From Candidatus Aphodousia gallistercoris (GTDB lineage Bacteria; Pseudomonadota; Gammaproteobacteria; Burkholderiales; Burkholderiaceae_F): a stretch of 64,000 bases of DNA. How positions within the stretch are numbered: position 1 is the first letter of the stretch; each line of letters opens with the position of its first letter. This document shows, piece after piece, positions 33,698 through 41,557 of this stretch. The stretch spans positions 1 through 64,000 of the forward strand of contig DVNT01000052.1 in NCBI GenBank assembly GCA_018714185.1, in the 5' to 3' direction. Position numbers and translations under genes: made by a program. The notes below the pieces were generated by a model. It worked only from the letters and a program-made list of their open reading frames with translations, was not told where the DNA came from and made no database searches.

Positions 33698-34447
33698 ATG
33701 GATATTGACCGTTTCATACAAGATATAAAGTCGGGCGCACTCTCCGATGAGCAGGCCAAGGCCATCCTGCGCCGGGCCCCCTATGAAGAGTTGGGCTTTG
33801 CCAAGTTGGACACTCACCGGGCCTTGCGAACCGGGTTTCCCGAAGTCGTGTTCTGTCAAGGCAAAAACGATGCCTTTTTAACCGATATATTTAAAAAGCT
33901 CTGGGAGAAAAACGGCGAGGTGCTCGGAACAAGAGCCAGCCGCAGCCAGTACGAGCTGCTGGCCCGTTGCCTTCCCGTGCAATACGATGAAGTAAGCCGC
34001 ATTGTGAAGATTTCCGGCCAAAGCAAACCCTTGCAAGGTTTAATTGTCGTTTGCACCGCCGGCACGGCCGATATTGCCGTGGCTGAAGAGGCGGCACAGA
34101 CGGCCGAGTTTTTCGGCAACCGCGTTGAAAGAATATACGACGCCGGCGTGAGCGGCCTGCACCGCTTGCTAAGCCACGTTGATCTTTTGCAAAAAGCCAA
34201 CTGCGTCGTTGCCGTAGCGGGCATGGAAGGGGCTTTGCCCTCGGTTATCGGCGGGTTGGTTGCCAACCCGGTCATTGCCGTGCCGACTTCTGTGGGGTAC
34301 GGTGCCAATTTCAAGGGACTTTCAGCCCTGCTTACCATGATCAATACGTGCGCCAACGGCGTTGCGACGGTCAACATCGATAACGGGTTCGGGGCCGGCT
34401 ATCTTGCCTCGCAAATCAACAGACTGGCAGTATCAGGAAAGGATTAA
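33698..34447 (+). CDS. larB: LarB, pyridinium-3-biscarboxylic acid mononucleotide synthase
   Basis: The 249-residue protein is related to PurE. The C-terminal AIR-carboxylase-like domain includes VVCTAGTADIAVAEEAAQTA, VVAVAGMEGALPSVIGGLV and AVPTSVGYGANFKG. LarB carboxylates and hydrolyses nicotinic acid adenine dinucleotide, the first step to the nickel-pincer nucleotide. The length fits (about 250). It is followed after five bases by larC. Confidence 0.93.
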   Translation: MDIDRFIQDIKSGALSDEQAKAILRRAPYEELGFAKLDTHRALRTGFPEVVFCQGKNDAFLTDIFKKLWEKNGEVLGTRASRSQYELLARCLPVQYDEVSRIVKISGQSKPLQGLIVVCTAGTADIAVAEEAAQTAEFFGNRVERIYDAGVSGLHRLLSHVDLLQKANCVVAVAGMEGALPSVIGGLVANPVIAVPTSVGYGANFKGLSALLTMINTCANGVATVNIDNGFGAGYLASQINRLAVSGKD

Positions 34448-34452
34448 TCGTC

Positions 34453-35820
34453 ATGCGAAGTTTAGTTTTAGACTGCTCAAGCGGCATCAGCGGCGACATG
34501 ACCGTGGCCGCGCTTATCGACTTGGGAGCCGATGCGTCCAAATTAAAAGCCGTGTTGGATTCATTACCGGACCGTCAATTTGAAATCAAAATAAGCCGGG
34601 TTAAAAAAAGTGCGCTTGATGCCTGCAATTTCTCCGTCCTATTAAAAAACGGCGAACCTCACAGCGACCATGACATGCAGTATTTGTTCGGCCAAGATAG
34701 CGCACAAAAGCCGACCGAAACTTTTCATGTTCACGCTCCCGCCCGTGCGCATGACCATGAGCACGATCATGAAGAACACCTCCGTGGGCACGGACACGAA
34801 CACGAAGCAAACGCCGTGCCCGGAGAGCACAGCCATCACGATCTGCCGCACGCACATGGGCATCGGCATCTTACCGATGTCTTGGCTTTGATTGCCCGAA
34901 CCTGCGCCACCGAGAAAGCCAAAGCTCTCGCAGCTAAAATCTTCACGATTATTGCCGAGGCAGAAGCTAAAGCCCACGGCGTTACGATCGACGAAGTCCA
35001 TTTTCATGAAGTCGGCGCCTTGGACTCGATTATTGATATTTTGTCCGTCGCCGTACTGCTCGATGACTTGAAAGTCGATGAAGTCATCGTACCGAGCCTA
35101 TGCGAAGGGCACGGGCAAATTCGATGCCAGCACGGCGTGCTGCCGATTCCGGTGCCTGCCGTTGCCCATATTGCCGCCCAATACGGCTTAACGCTAAGCC
35201 CGGCTCCGGTTTACGGTGAGCTGATCACCCCGACCGGCGCTGCGATTGTGGCCGCGGTCAAAACGAGCGACTCCTTACCCGAACGCTACGTCATCAAGCA
35301 AACCGGGTTCGGTGCAGGCAAGCGTGAATACAGCCGTCCGAGTCTTTTGCGTGCCATGATCATCGAAAGCGAGACCGATATCGAAGGCGACCGGGTGGTT
35401 AAGCTTGAAACCAACATTGACGATACCACGCCGGAAATCCTCGGCTATGCGTTGGAAAAGATTTACGCCGAAGGCGCCTTGGAGGCTTGGTTTACTCCGG
35501 TATTCATGAAAAAAGGCCGCCCGGCCTACCTGCTGACCGTGCTCACAAGCGAAGGCTTGCGGCGCAATATTGAAAATGTCATTTTCCGCGAAACGACAAC
35601 CATCGGCATCCGCCGCACGACAATGCGTCGCACGACGCTAGTGCGCCGCCCCGCCTCGGTACAAACTCCCTGGGGAGCCGTTGAAGTCAAAGAGTGCATT
35701 TTGCCCGACGGCAGCTCCCGCTTTTACCCGGAATATGAAACCCTAAAGCAAATCGCCTCGGACAAAGGCCTTGCTTTGCGCGATGTTTACGAAGCGGTTC
35801 TTAAAAATGCCCAACGTTAA
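34453..35820 (+). CDS. larC: LarC, nickel-pincer cofactor cyclometallase
   Basis: The 455-residue protein opens with DCSSGISGDMTVAALIDLG. It carries a long His-rich insertion at about 92-140 (HAPARAHDHEHDHEEH and more) and ends with the C-terminal metal-insertion domain (KLETNIDDTTPEILGYALEK). LarC inserts Ni into the organic pincer ligand using CTP. Here it is a single continuous frame; no ribosomal frameshift as in Lactobacillus larC1/larC2 is needed. The His-rich stretch probably stores or delivers nickel. It overlaps larE by 14 bases. Confidence 0.94.
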   Translation: MRSLVLDCSSGISGDMTVAALIDLGADASKLKAVLDSLPDRQFEIKISRVKKSALDACNFSVLLKNGEPHSDHDMQYLFGQDSAQKPTETFHVHAPARAHDHEHDHEEHLRGHGHEHEANAVPGEHSHHDLPHAHGHRHLTDVLALIARTCATEKAKALAAKIFTIIAEAEAKAHGVTIDEVHFHEVGALDSIIDILSVAVLLDDLKVDEVIVPSLCEGHGQIRCQHGVLPIPVPAVAHIAAQYGLTLSPAPVYGELITPTGAAIVAAVKTSDSLPERYVIKQTGFGAGKREYSRPSLLRAMIIESETDIEGDRVVKLETNIDDTTPEILGYALEKIYAEGALEAWFTPVFMKKGRPAYLLTVLTSEGLRRNIENVIFRETTTIGIRRTTMRRTTLVRRPASVQTPWGAVEVKECILPDGSSRFYPEYETLKQIASDKGLALRDVYEAVLKNAQR

Positions 35821-36640
35821 AAACGCTCCCTCGCCGTTATTGCAGAAGGTTTCGGCCTATTTCGATCAATTTCGGGATAAGAAGGTTTTGGTTGCCTTTT
35901 CAGGCGGCGCTGACAGCATGCTGCTGCTCGCTCTTTTAAAAAGGGCAACGGCAAACCCCGATCAGATCACGGCCGCCTACGCCGATGCCGATTGGATGAG
36001 CCGCCAAGCCCGAAATGAGGCTGAATCGGCAGCCGCCCAACTCGGCATCACCTTGCGGCCGCTAAAGATGCCTAGCGCTAAGCTATGCGGCATCACCGGC
36101 AATCCGAAAGAGCGCTGCTACCTTTGCAAAAAAGCCCTTTTTGAGCGCTTGGGGGTGCTCGCAGCCGAGATCGGAGCTGACTGCATCATGGAGGGATCGC
36201 AACTGGATGATCTGCTCTGCTATCGGCCGGGCCGCAAAGCCATTGCCGAGTCCAACGCCCTGAGTCCGCTACAAACGGTCGGCCTGCACAAGGAGCAAGT
36301 TCGCTTGCTTTTGGCCGAGCTTGGTCTGAGTCAAGCTCATAAACCTTCGGGGTCATGCCTGGCCACCCGTTTTGCTTACGGCTTTACACTATCGCAGGCG
36401 ATGCTTTCCCGTGTTGAGCAAGGTGAGCGCTATTTGGCTTCGTTCGGCTTTTATAACCTTCGAATCCGAAGCGATGCCCATACGGCGCGCATTGAAGTCG
36501 ACCCGGAAGATTTCCCCAAAATTCTCGCCCACCGCCAAGAAATCTTGCAAACCCTTGTCAAGCTCGGCTGGCATTATGTTTGCCTTGACTTAAAGGGCTT
36601 TCGTTCCGGCAGCATGGATGAGTTAACTGATTCGGCGTAA
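35807..36640 (+). CDS. larE: LarE, sulfur transferase for the nickel-pincer cofactor (three-Cys type)
   Basis: This 277-residue PP-loop enzyme (SGGADSMLLLALL) AMPylates and thiolates the two carboxylates of the pincer precursor. Cysteines at 104 and 107 (ERCYLCKK) and 184 (PSGSCLATRF) match the three-Cys LarE type that carries a [4Fe-4S] cluster. The Lactobacillus type has a single Cys, which it sacrifices. The start ATG 35807 lies inside the end of larC, so the genes are probably coupled. The longer frame from 35771 is a larC shadow. Last gene before a terminator. Confidence 0.92.
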   Translation: MPNVKNAPSPLLQKVSAYFDQFRDKKVLVAFSGGADSMLLLALLKRATANPDQITAAYADADWMSRQARNEAESAAAQLGITLRPLKMPSAKLCGITGNPKERCYLCKKALFERLGVLAAEIGADCIMEGSQLDDLLCYRPGRKAIAESNALSPLQTVGLHKEQVRLLLAELGLSQAHKPSGSCLATRFAYGFTLSQAMLSRVEQGERYLASFGFYNLRIRSDAHTARIEVDPEDFPKILAHRQEILQTLVKLGWHYVCLDLKGFRSGSMDELTDSA

Positions 36641-36675
36641 TTACTCTTTTCGACAACGGTCATCGGCGTATCATC

Positions 36676-36708
36676 AAAGGCAGGACTTACTCGAGCCCTG
36701 CCTTTTTT
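36676..36708 (+). terminator. Intrinsic terminator of the lar operon
   Basis: AAAGGCAGG and CCTGCCTTT pair around 12 bases and TTT continues after the stem; 35 bases after larE. Confidence 0.85.
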
Positions 36709-36744
36709 CGCTGTCCCAACCATCTGTTGAGCGAGGTACTGAGA

Positions 36745-38040
36745 ATGCAGACAACATATATTGCAACCGGTGATAGCTTTATTACGCGCCGTGTTCCCCG
36801 AGAAGGCTACGAAGGCTTCGAAGAGCTCAAAACACTCATTGAAAGCCACGATGTCCGATTTGCCAATTTAGAGATGACCTTTCACAATGAAGAGGGCTTT
36901 CCGGCTGCCGCCAGCGGCGGCACCTGGGCCATGACCGACCCGGTGATGCTCGATGACATGCTGCGCTATGGGTTTAACCTTTTCAACACTGCCAACAACC
37001 ACTCGGGTGACTTCGGTCCATTGGGTATTTTGGCAACAATGAAGCACCTCAAGGAACGGCACATGCCGTTTGCCGGCACCGGTGCCTCGTTGCAAGAGGC
37101 AAGCAACGCCTGCTACTTGGAAACTCGCGGCGAGCGGGTCGCTCTTATCGGCGCCACCTCTAACTTTGATCCGGCAGCCGTTGCCGGCGGCCAAGGCTTT
37201 CGCATGCGAGCGCGTCCGGGCTTAAACCCCCTTCGGTATAAAACCATTTACCACGTCGATCGGGAAACCTTTGAAGCAGTCAACCGCTTGGCCAAATCGC
37301 TACACGTTAACGACTTCATGGAGCTGACCATTGAGCTCGGTTATGCGGCGGCGCTGCCGGACAATATCAGCCGCTTCGGTCCGTACCAGTTTGTCCTTGA
37401 TACGAAAAACTACATTGAAACTGTCCCCGATCCGATCGATGAGGAACGCATCCTGGGAGAAATCCGCGAAGCCAAGCGCCAAGCCGATGTCGTGCTTTTT
37501 AGCTTGCACACCCATGAAATGGATGGGAAGGACTTTTTCAGCATCCCGCAGTTTATCCGAACGATTACGCACAAGGCCATTGATGCCGGAGCCAATGTGG
37601 TGATCGGCCACGGGCCGCACATGTTGCGCGGCGTTGAAGTCTACAACGGCGGCGTGATTTTCCACAGCCTCGGCAACTTTGTTTTCCAAACCGAAACCAT
37701 TGCCGCCCAACCCTATGACGCCTTCATGAAGATGCGATTGTCGCAAGAGACGCGAGTAGGCGAATACATGGACAATCGCAGCAAGGGAGGCACAGTCGGC
37801 TATCCGGCGATGCCCGATATTTGGCAAGCCTTTGCCGCCGGCTGGACGATGCAAGACGGCAAGATCCAAGACGTTAAGCTTTATCCGCTTGAACTCGGCA
37901 TGCACGCGAGCCGCGCTCAGCGAGGCTGGCCGCGCCTGTCTTACAGTACGGCCACCCTTGAAAAAATCCGAGCTTTGAGCGCCAAGCTCAATACCGAAGT
38001 TCTCATTGAAGACGGCATCGGCAAAGTGGTCTTAGCATAA
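36745..38040 (+). CDS. CapA-family (PGA_cap) metallophosphatase-like protein
   Basis: The 431-residue protein has the CapA signature: IATGDSFITRRVP, VRFANLEMTF, NTANNHSGDFG and VIGHGPHMLRGVEVY. These correspond to the metal-binding positions of the calcineurin-like fold. CapA proteins occur in polyglutamate capsule synthesis but many are stand-alone with unknown roles. No signal peptide or membrane anchor is seen, and no capB/capC lies nearby, so a cytoplasmic hydrolase is likely. ATG 36745 is preferred over the upstream TTG at 36727 because of GAGG eight to ten bases before. Monocistronic between two terminators. Confidence 0.85.
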   Translation: MQTTYIATGDSFITRRVPREGYEGFEELKTLIESHDVRFANLEMTFHNEEGFPAAASGGTWAMTDPVMLDDMLRYGFNLFNTANNHSGDFGPLGILATMKHLKERHMPFAGTGASLQEASNACYLETRGERVALIGATSNFDPAAVAGGQGFRMRARPGLNPLRYKTIYHVDRETFEAVNRLAKSLHVNDFMELTIELGYAAALPDNISRFGPYQFVLDTKNYIETVPDPIDEERILGEIREAKRQADVVLFSLHTHEMDGKDFFSIPQFIRTITHKAIDAGANVVIGHGPHMLRGVEVYNGGVIFHSLGNFVFQTETIAAQPYDAFMKMRLSQETRVGEYMDNRSKGGTVGYPAMPDIWQAFAAGWTMQDGKIQDVKLYPLELGMHASRAQRGWPRLSYSTATLEKIRALSAKLNTEVLIEDGIGKVVLA

Positions 38041-38055
38041 GGCTCTACCAGAAAC

Positions 38056-38097
38056 GCCCCGGTTGAAGTTTTAATAATTTGGCCGGGGCATTTTTTT
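38056..38097 (+). terminator. Intrinsic terminator of the CapA-like gene
   Basis: GCCCCGG pairs with CCGGGGC around 20 bases and is followed by ATTTTTTT. Confidence 0.88.
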
Positions 38098-38171
38098 ATC
38101 AAACTTTCCGTTGTACGGCAATAAGTTAAGGTAAAATAATTAGCTTAGGTTTTTGAAACTAGATTAAGCAT

Positions 38172-40001
38172 ATGACAGCCCGCAGCTACATCGACGACTT
38201 CACGACCCTTCCGCAAATGCTTGAGCACACGCTTCGAACCAAGCCCGATGCTGAGGGTTATCGCTATTTCGATTATGACAAGGAAAAGTGGATCAGTGTC
38301 TCTTGGCGTGAGTTCGGCGAACGCGTCATGCGCTGGCGCAAAGCACTTCACCGTCTCGGTCTTAAACGAGGCGATCGGGTCGCCATGCTGCTCATTAATT
38401 CGCTGGATGCGCTGACCTTTGACCAAGCAGCGCTTGCCAATGCCCTGACTCCCGTGCCGCTTCATGCCATTGATACGCCGGAGTCAGCCGCTTACATCAT
38501 GTCCGACAGCGGCTGCCGCTTTCTCGTGACAACGGCAAAAGCTCGCTGGAATGCCATATTCAATTCGGATACCCCGGTGCCGACGCTCGAGCAGGTTGTT
38601 TTTACCGCCGAGGAAGAAGAGGGAACGAGCGGAGATATCCGGTATTGCGGCGCGCAAAAGTTTTTAGCAACGGGCGATGAAGTCAACGAGTCGGACTTGC
38701 CGCCGGGGCCGCAGGCCGAAAGCCTTGCTGCCATTGTGTATACCTCCGGCACAACTGGCCGCCCCAAGGGCGTCATGCTGACGCACCGCGCCGTCGTCTC
38801 CAACGTGCAAGACATTGCCAAAACGGTAATCCTTGAAGAAGGCGACATTTTTCTTTCCTACCTTCCCCTGTCGCACACCTTCGAGCGTACGGTCACTTAC
38901 TATAACTGCGTAGCCCAGGCAACGCCTTTGGCTTTTAGCCGCGGCGTCATGCAGCTTGCCGATGATTTCAAGAGCATCCGTCCGACCCATATGTGTACCG
39001 TGCCCCGCGTGCTCGAACAGTTTTATGCCAAGCTTCAAACCGGCTATGCCAAGATGAGCAGCTCCGAGCGCTTTCTTATCGAAGCCGTGGTCGCTGCCGG
39101 CTGGCGCCGCTTTTGCCGCGATAACGGCCTGCCGCAAGAAGCCGACGGCGTACCGGCCTTGGATCCGCTCTTGCTTAGCCTGTACCGCACCCGTGTGGCC
39201 GACCCCGTCAAGGAGCTCTTTGGCGGACGCATCAAATACATTATCTCGGGCGGGGCGGCTTTGAATATTTCGGTAGCCAAATTCTATTGCGGCTTGGGAC
39301 TGAACATCCGCCAAGCCTACGGACTAACCGAGTACAGTCCCGTGATCTCGATTTGCCGTGAAATTGGCAACCATCCCTCGACGGTTGGCGAGCCGGTTGC
39401 GCGCTGCCAAGTGCGTGCCGGCGAAAATGACGAGCTGCAAGTTTACGGCCCCTCGATGATGAGCGGTTACTGGAATTTACCCAAGGAAACCGCCCATGCT
39501 TTTACCGAAGACGGCTGGCTCAGAACCGGCGACCAAGTCGATTTAAGCGATGGCGGCCGTGTGCGCATCAAGGGCCGAATCAAAGAAATTATCGTCACGA
39601 GTACGGGCGAAAAGATTTCTCCAGTGGACTTGGAATTTGCCATCCAGGAAGACCATTTGTTTGAGCAAGTGATGGCCGTAGGCGAAGCCCGCCCCTACAT
39701 TACGGCACTGGTCGTTGTGAATCCGACCTTGTTTGACCTGCTCTGCCAAGAACTCAACATTGACCCGGATGCAGCCGATTTGAATGCCAACCGGGACTTG
39801 CGCGCGCGGCTCGTCAAGCGTGTGCGTCAAGCCGCTAAGCATTTCCCGCAATACGGCGTGCCGAGAAACATCTGTATTCTTAAGCAGCCCTGGACTGTGG
39901 AAAACGGCCTGCTCACGCCGACGATGAAGCTGCGCCGGCGCCAAATTGCCGAACGGTTCAGCCGAGAGATTGAAGCCATGTATGCGGCGCGTCACCACTA
40001 A
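38172..40001 (+). CDS. Long-chain acyl-CoA synthetase, second paralogue
   Basis: The 609-residue AMP-binding enzyme is similar in layout to the one at 29984-31837. It shares AAIVYTSGTTGRPKGVMLTH, LPLSHTFERTVTYYN, AYGLTEYSPVISI, DGWLRTGDQ and RIKGRIKEIIVTSTGEK. Both therefore activate fatty acids to acyl-CoA, possibly with different chain lengths or under different control. Unlike the first gene, its leader is short and unstructured. No beta-oxidation genes are in the window. Confidence 0.91.
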   Translation: MTARSYIDDFTTLPQMLEHTLRTKPDAEGYRYFDYDKEKWISVSWREFGERVMRWRKALHRLGLKRGDRVAMLLINSLDALTFDQAALANALTPVPLHAIDTPESAAYIMSDSGCRFLVTTAKARWNAIFNSDTPVPTLEQVVFTAEEEEGTSGDIRYCGAQKFLATGDEVNESDLPPGPQAESLAAIVYTSGTTGRPKGVMLTHRAVVSNVQDIAKTVILEEGDIFLSYLPLSHTFERTVTYYNCVAQATPLAFSRGVMQLADDFKSIRPTHMCTVPRVLEQFYAKLQTGYAKMSSSERFLIEAVVAAGWRRFCRDNGLPQEADGVPALDPLLLSLYRTRVADPVKELFGGRIKYIISGGAALNISVAKFYCGLGLNIRQAYGLTEYSPVISICREIGNHPSTVGEPVARCQVRAGENDELQVYGPSMMSGYWNLPKETAHAFTEDGWLRTGDQVDLSDGGRVRIKGRIKEIIVTSTGEKISPVDLEFAIQEDHLFEQVMAVGEARPYITALVVVNPTLFDLLCQELNIDPDAADLNANRDLRARLVKRVRQAAKHFPQYGVPRNICILKQPWTVENGLLTPTMKLRRRQIAERFSREIEAMYAARHH

Positions 40002-40015
40002 AAAGCGATAAGAAG

Positions 40016-40036
40016 AAGGGGCGCATGCCCCTTTTT
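40016..40036 (+). terminator. Intrinsic terminator of the second acyl-CoA synthetase
   Basis: AAGGGGC and GCCCCTT pair around GCAT and are followed by TTT. It overlaps the apparent N-terminal extension of tatD, which rules out that extension. Confidence 0.85.
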
Positions 40037-40054
40037 CCTTTTAAGGATCAGGAT

Positions 40055-40825
40055 ATGTTTTTTGACACCCATTGCCACATTCACATGCCGAATTTCGGCA
40101 ACGAACAGGCCGACATTGTTGATCGCATGCGCCGCGCCTCAGTCACGCGAGCGGTCGTGGTCGCTACGCAAGAGTCGGAAATCGAACCGGTGCGTAAGCT
40201 CACGGGCCTGTACGATGAACTTTTCTGCGCGTTTGCCGTCAGTCCGCAAGACCAAGAGTTGCCGGAGTTAAGCGCCGAAGACATTGCCCGAATCGTTTCG
40301 CAGCCGAAAATGGTAGCCGTAGGCGAAACAGGGCTGGATTACCACTACTGCCACGAGCCGCTTGACTGGCAACGGGATCGCTTTGCCACCCACATCCGGG
40401 CAGCGCGCCTTGCGGGCAAGCCCCTCATCATCCATTCAAGAGAAGCGGCCGAAGATACGATCCGGATCCTAAAGCAAAACAGCGCCGAACAGGCCGGCTT
40501 TGTATTGCACTGTTTTTGCGGTGACTGGGACTTTGCTGCCAAGGCCTTGGACTTGGGCGGATACTTGTCCTTTTCCGGCATTGTCACTTTCAAGTCTGCC
40601 CGAGATATCCAAGAGGTTGCACGCCGGGCGCCTTCAGACCGAATTTTTATCGAAACCGACAGCCCCTACTTGGCACCGGTACCGTTGCGAGGCAAACGCA
40701 ACGAGCCTTCTTACGTTCCCTACGTGGCCCAATTTCTTGCCGATTTGCGTCATGTGTCCGTGCAGGAGCTTGCCCGGTGCACAATGGACAATGCCAACCG
40801 TTTCTTTGGAATTGAAAATGCTTAA
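40055..40825 (+). CDS. TatD-family metal-dependent deoxyribonuclease
   Basis: This 256-residue TIM-barrel hydrolase has the metal motifs FFDTHCHIHMP, VAVGETGLDYHYC, PLIIHSREA, LHCFCG and ETDSPYLAPVP. TatD-type enzymes remove 3' nucleotides or process D-aminoacyl-tRNA. The frame is open to 40025, but ATG 40055 with AAGGATCAGGAT upstream is the start because the earlier one lies in a terminator. Its stop overlaps the ankyrin gene start by eight bases, suggesting coupling. Confidence 0.92.
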   Translation: MFFDTHCHIHMPNFGNEQADIVDRMRRASVTRAVVVATQESEIEPVRKLTGLYDELFCAFAVSPQDQELPELSAEDIARIVSQPKMVAVGETGLDYHYCHEPLDWQRDRFATHIRAARLAGKPLIIHSREAAEDTIRILKQNSAEQAGFVLHCFCGDWDFAAKALDLGGYLSFSGIVTFKSARDIQEVARRAPSDRIFIETDSPYLAPVPLRGKRNEPSYVPYVAQFLADLRHVSVQELARCTMDNANRFFGIENA

Positions 40826-41540
40826 AAAATCCTTTTTTGCCGCGAGTCTTTCTCTCATGCTGCTAGGCTCGGCCCAGGCTCAAAGTCCGGACAATAGCAA
40901 AGCCGCCATGCAAGAGGCCATCGGCCGCGATGATGCCGGTACGGTTGCTTTCATGTTGCGCGAAAAGGCTTTTGATCCGAATGTTTATTTGCCTAACGGC
41001 GATACGCCCTTGGTCTTTGCGATTCGCAGCGACTCGCCGGTGACAGCCAAAGAGGTGCTTTTGCGCAGCTATAAAATCAATGTGAAAATGCCCAACCTTC
41101 GAGGCGAAACGCCGCTCATGCTTGCGGCCATTAAGGGCGATTTGGCACTGGCACAAAAGCTTATCGAAATGGGCGCTCCCGTCAATGCCGACTACGGTTG
41201 GACGGCGCTGCAGTACGCCGCCTCGACCGGTCAATACAAGATGGCCCAATATCTGATTGATCAAGGCGCCGAAGTCAACGCACGCACCGAGCGCGGCGTC
41301 ACGGCCCTTTACATGGCTGCACGCATTATCTCTACACCGACGGTGAACGTTTTGTTGCGCGCAGGCGCCGACAAGACGCTTTGCACGGACCAAGGCATCA
41401 GCCCTTCGGCCATCGCTACCAAGCGCGGCGACTCGAAGTTGGGTGAAAGGCTTGCCATAGAAAAATGCGCCCCATGGCCCGAGCCTGCCGATGAGCCCGT
41501 TCAATCCGAGCAGGCGCCAGCCGATGTCGCCCGAAACTGA
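40818..41540 (+). CDS. Exported ankyrin-repeat protein
   Basis: The 240-residue protein begins with a signal peptide (MLKKSFFAASLSLMLLGSAQA, cleavage after about residue 21). Four to five ankyrin repeats follow, with cores such as GETPLMLAAIKGDLALAQKL, GWTALQYAASTGQYKMAQYL and GVTALYMAARI. A Glu/Pro-rich tail ends it. It probably binds a protein in the periplasm; the partner is unknown. It is coupled to tatD and lies 17 bases before rlhA. The open frame upstream to 40500 is the shadow of tatD. Confidence 0.88.
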   Translation: MLKKSFFAASLSLMLLGSAQAQSPDNSKAAMQEAIGRDDAGTVAFMLREKAFDPNVYLPNGDTPLVFAIRSDSPVTAKEVLLRSYKINVKMPNLRGETPLMLAAIKGDLALAQKLIEMGAPVNADYGWTALQYAASTGQYKMAQYLIDQGAEVNARTERGVTALYMAARIISTPTVNVLLRAGADKTLCTDQGISPSAIATKRGDSKLGERLAIEKCAPWPEPADEPVQSEQAPADVARN

Positions 41541-41557
41541 TCTTCAAGAAACTAACC

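Noticed and set aside
34453..35820. Programmed frameshift in larC
   Set aside because: The gene is one continuous frame covering both LarC halves.
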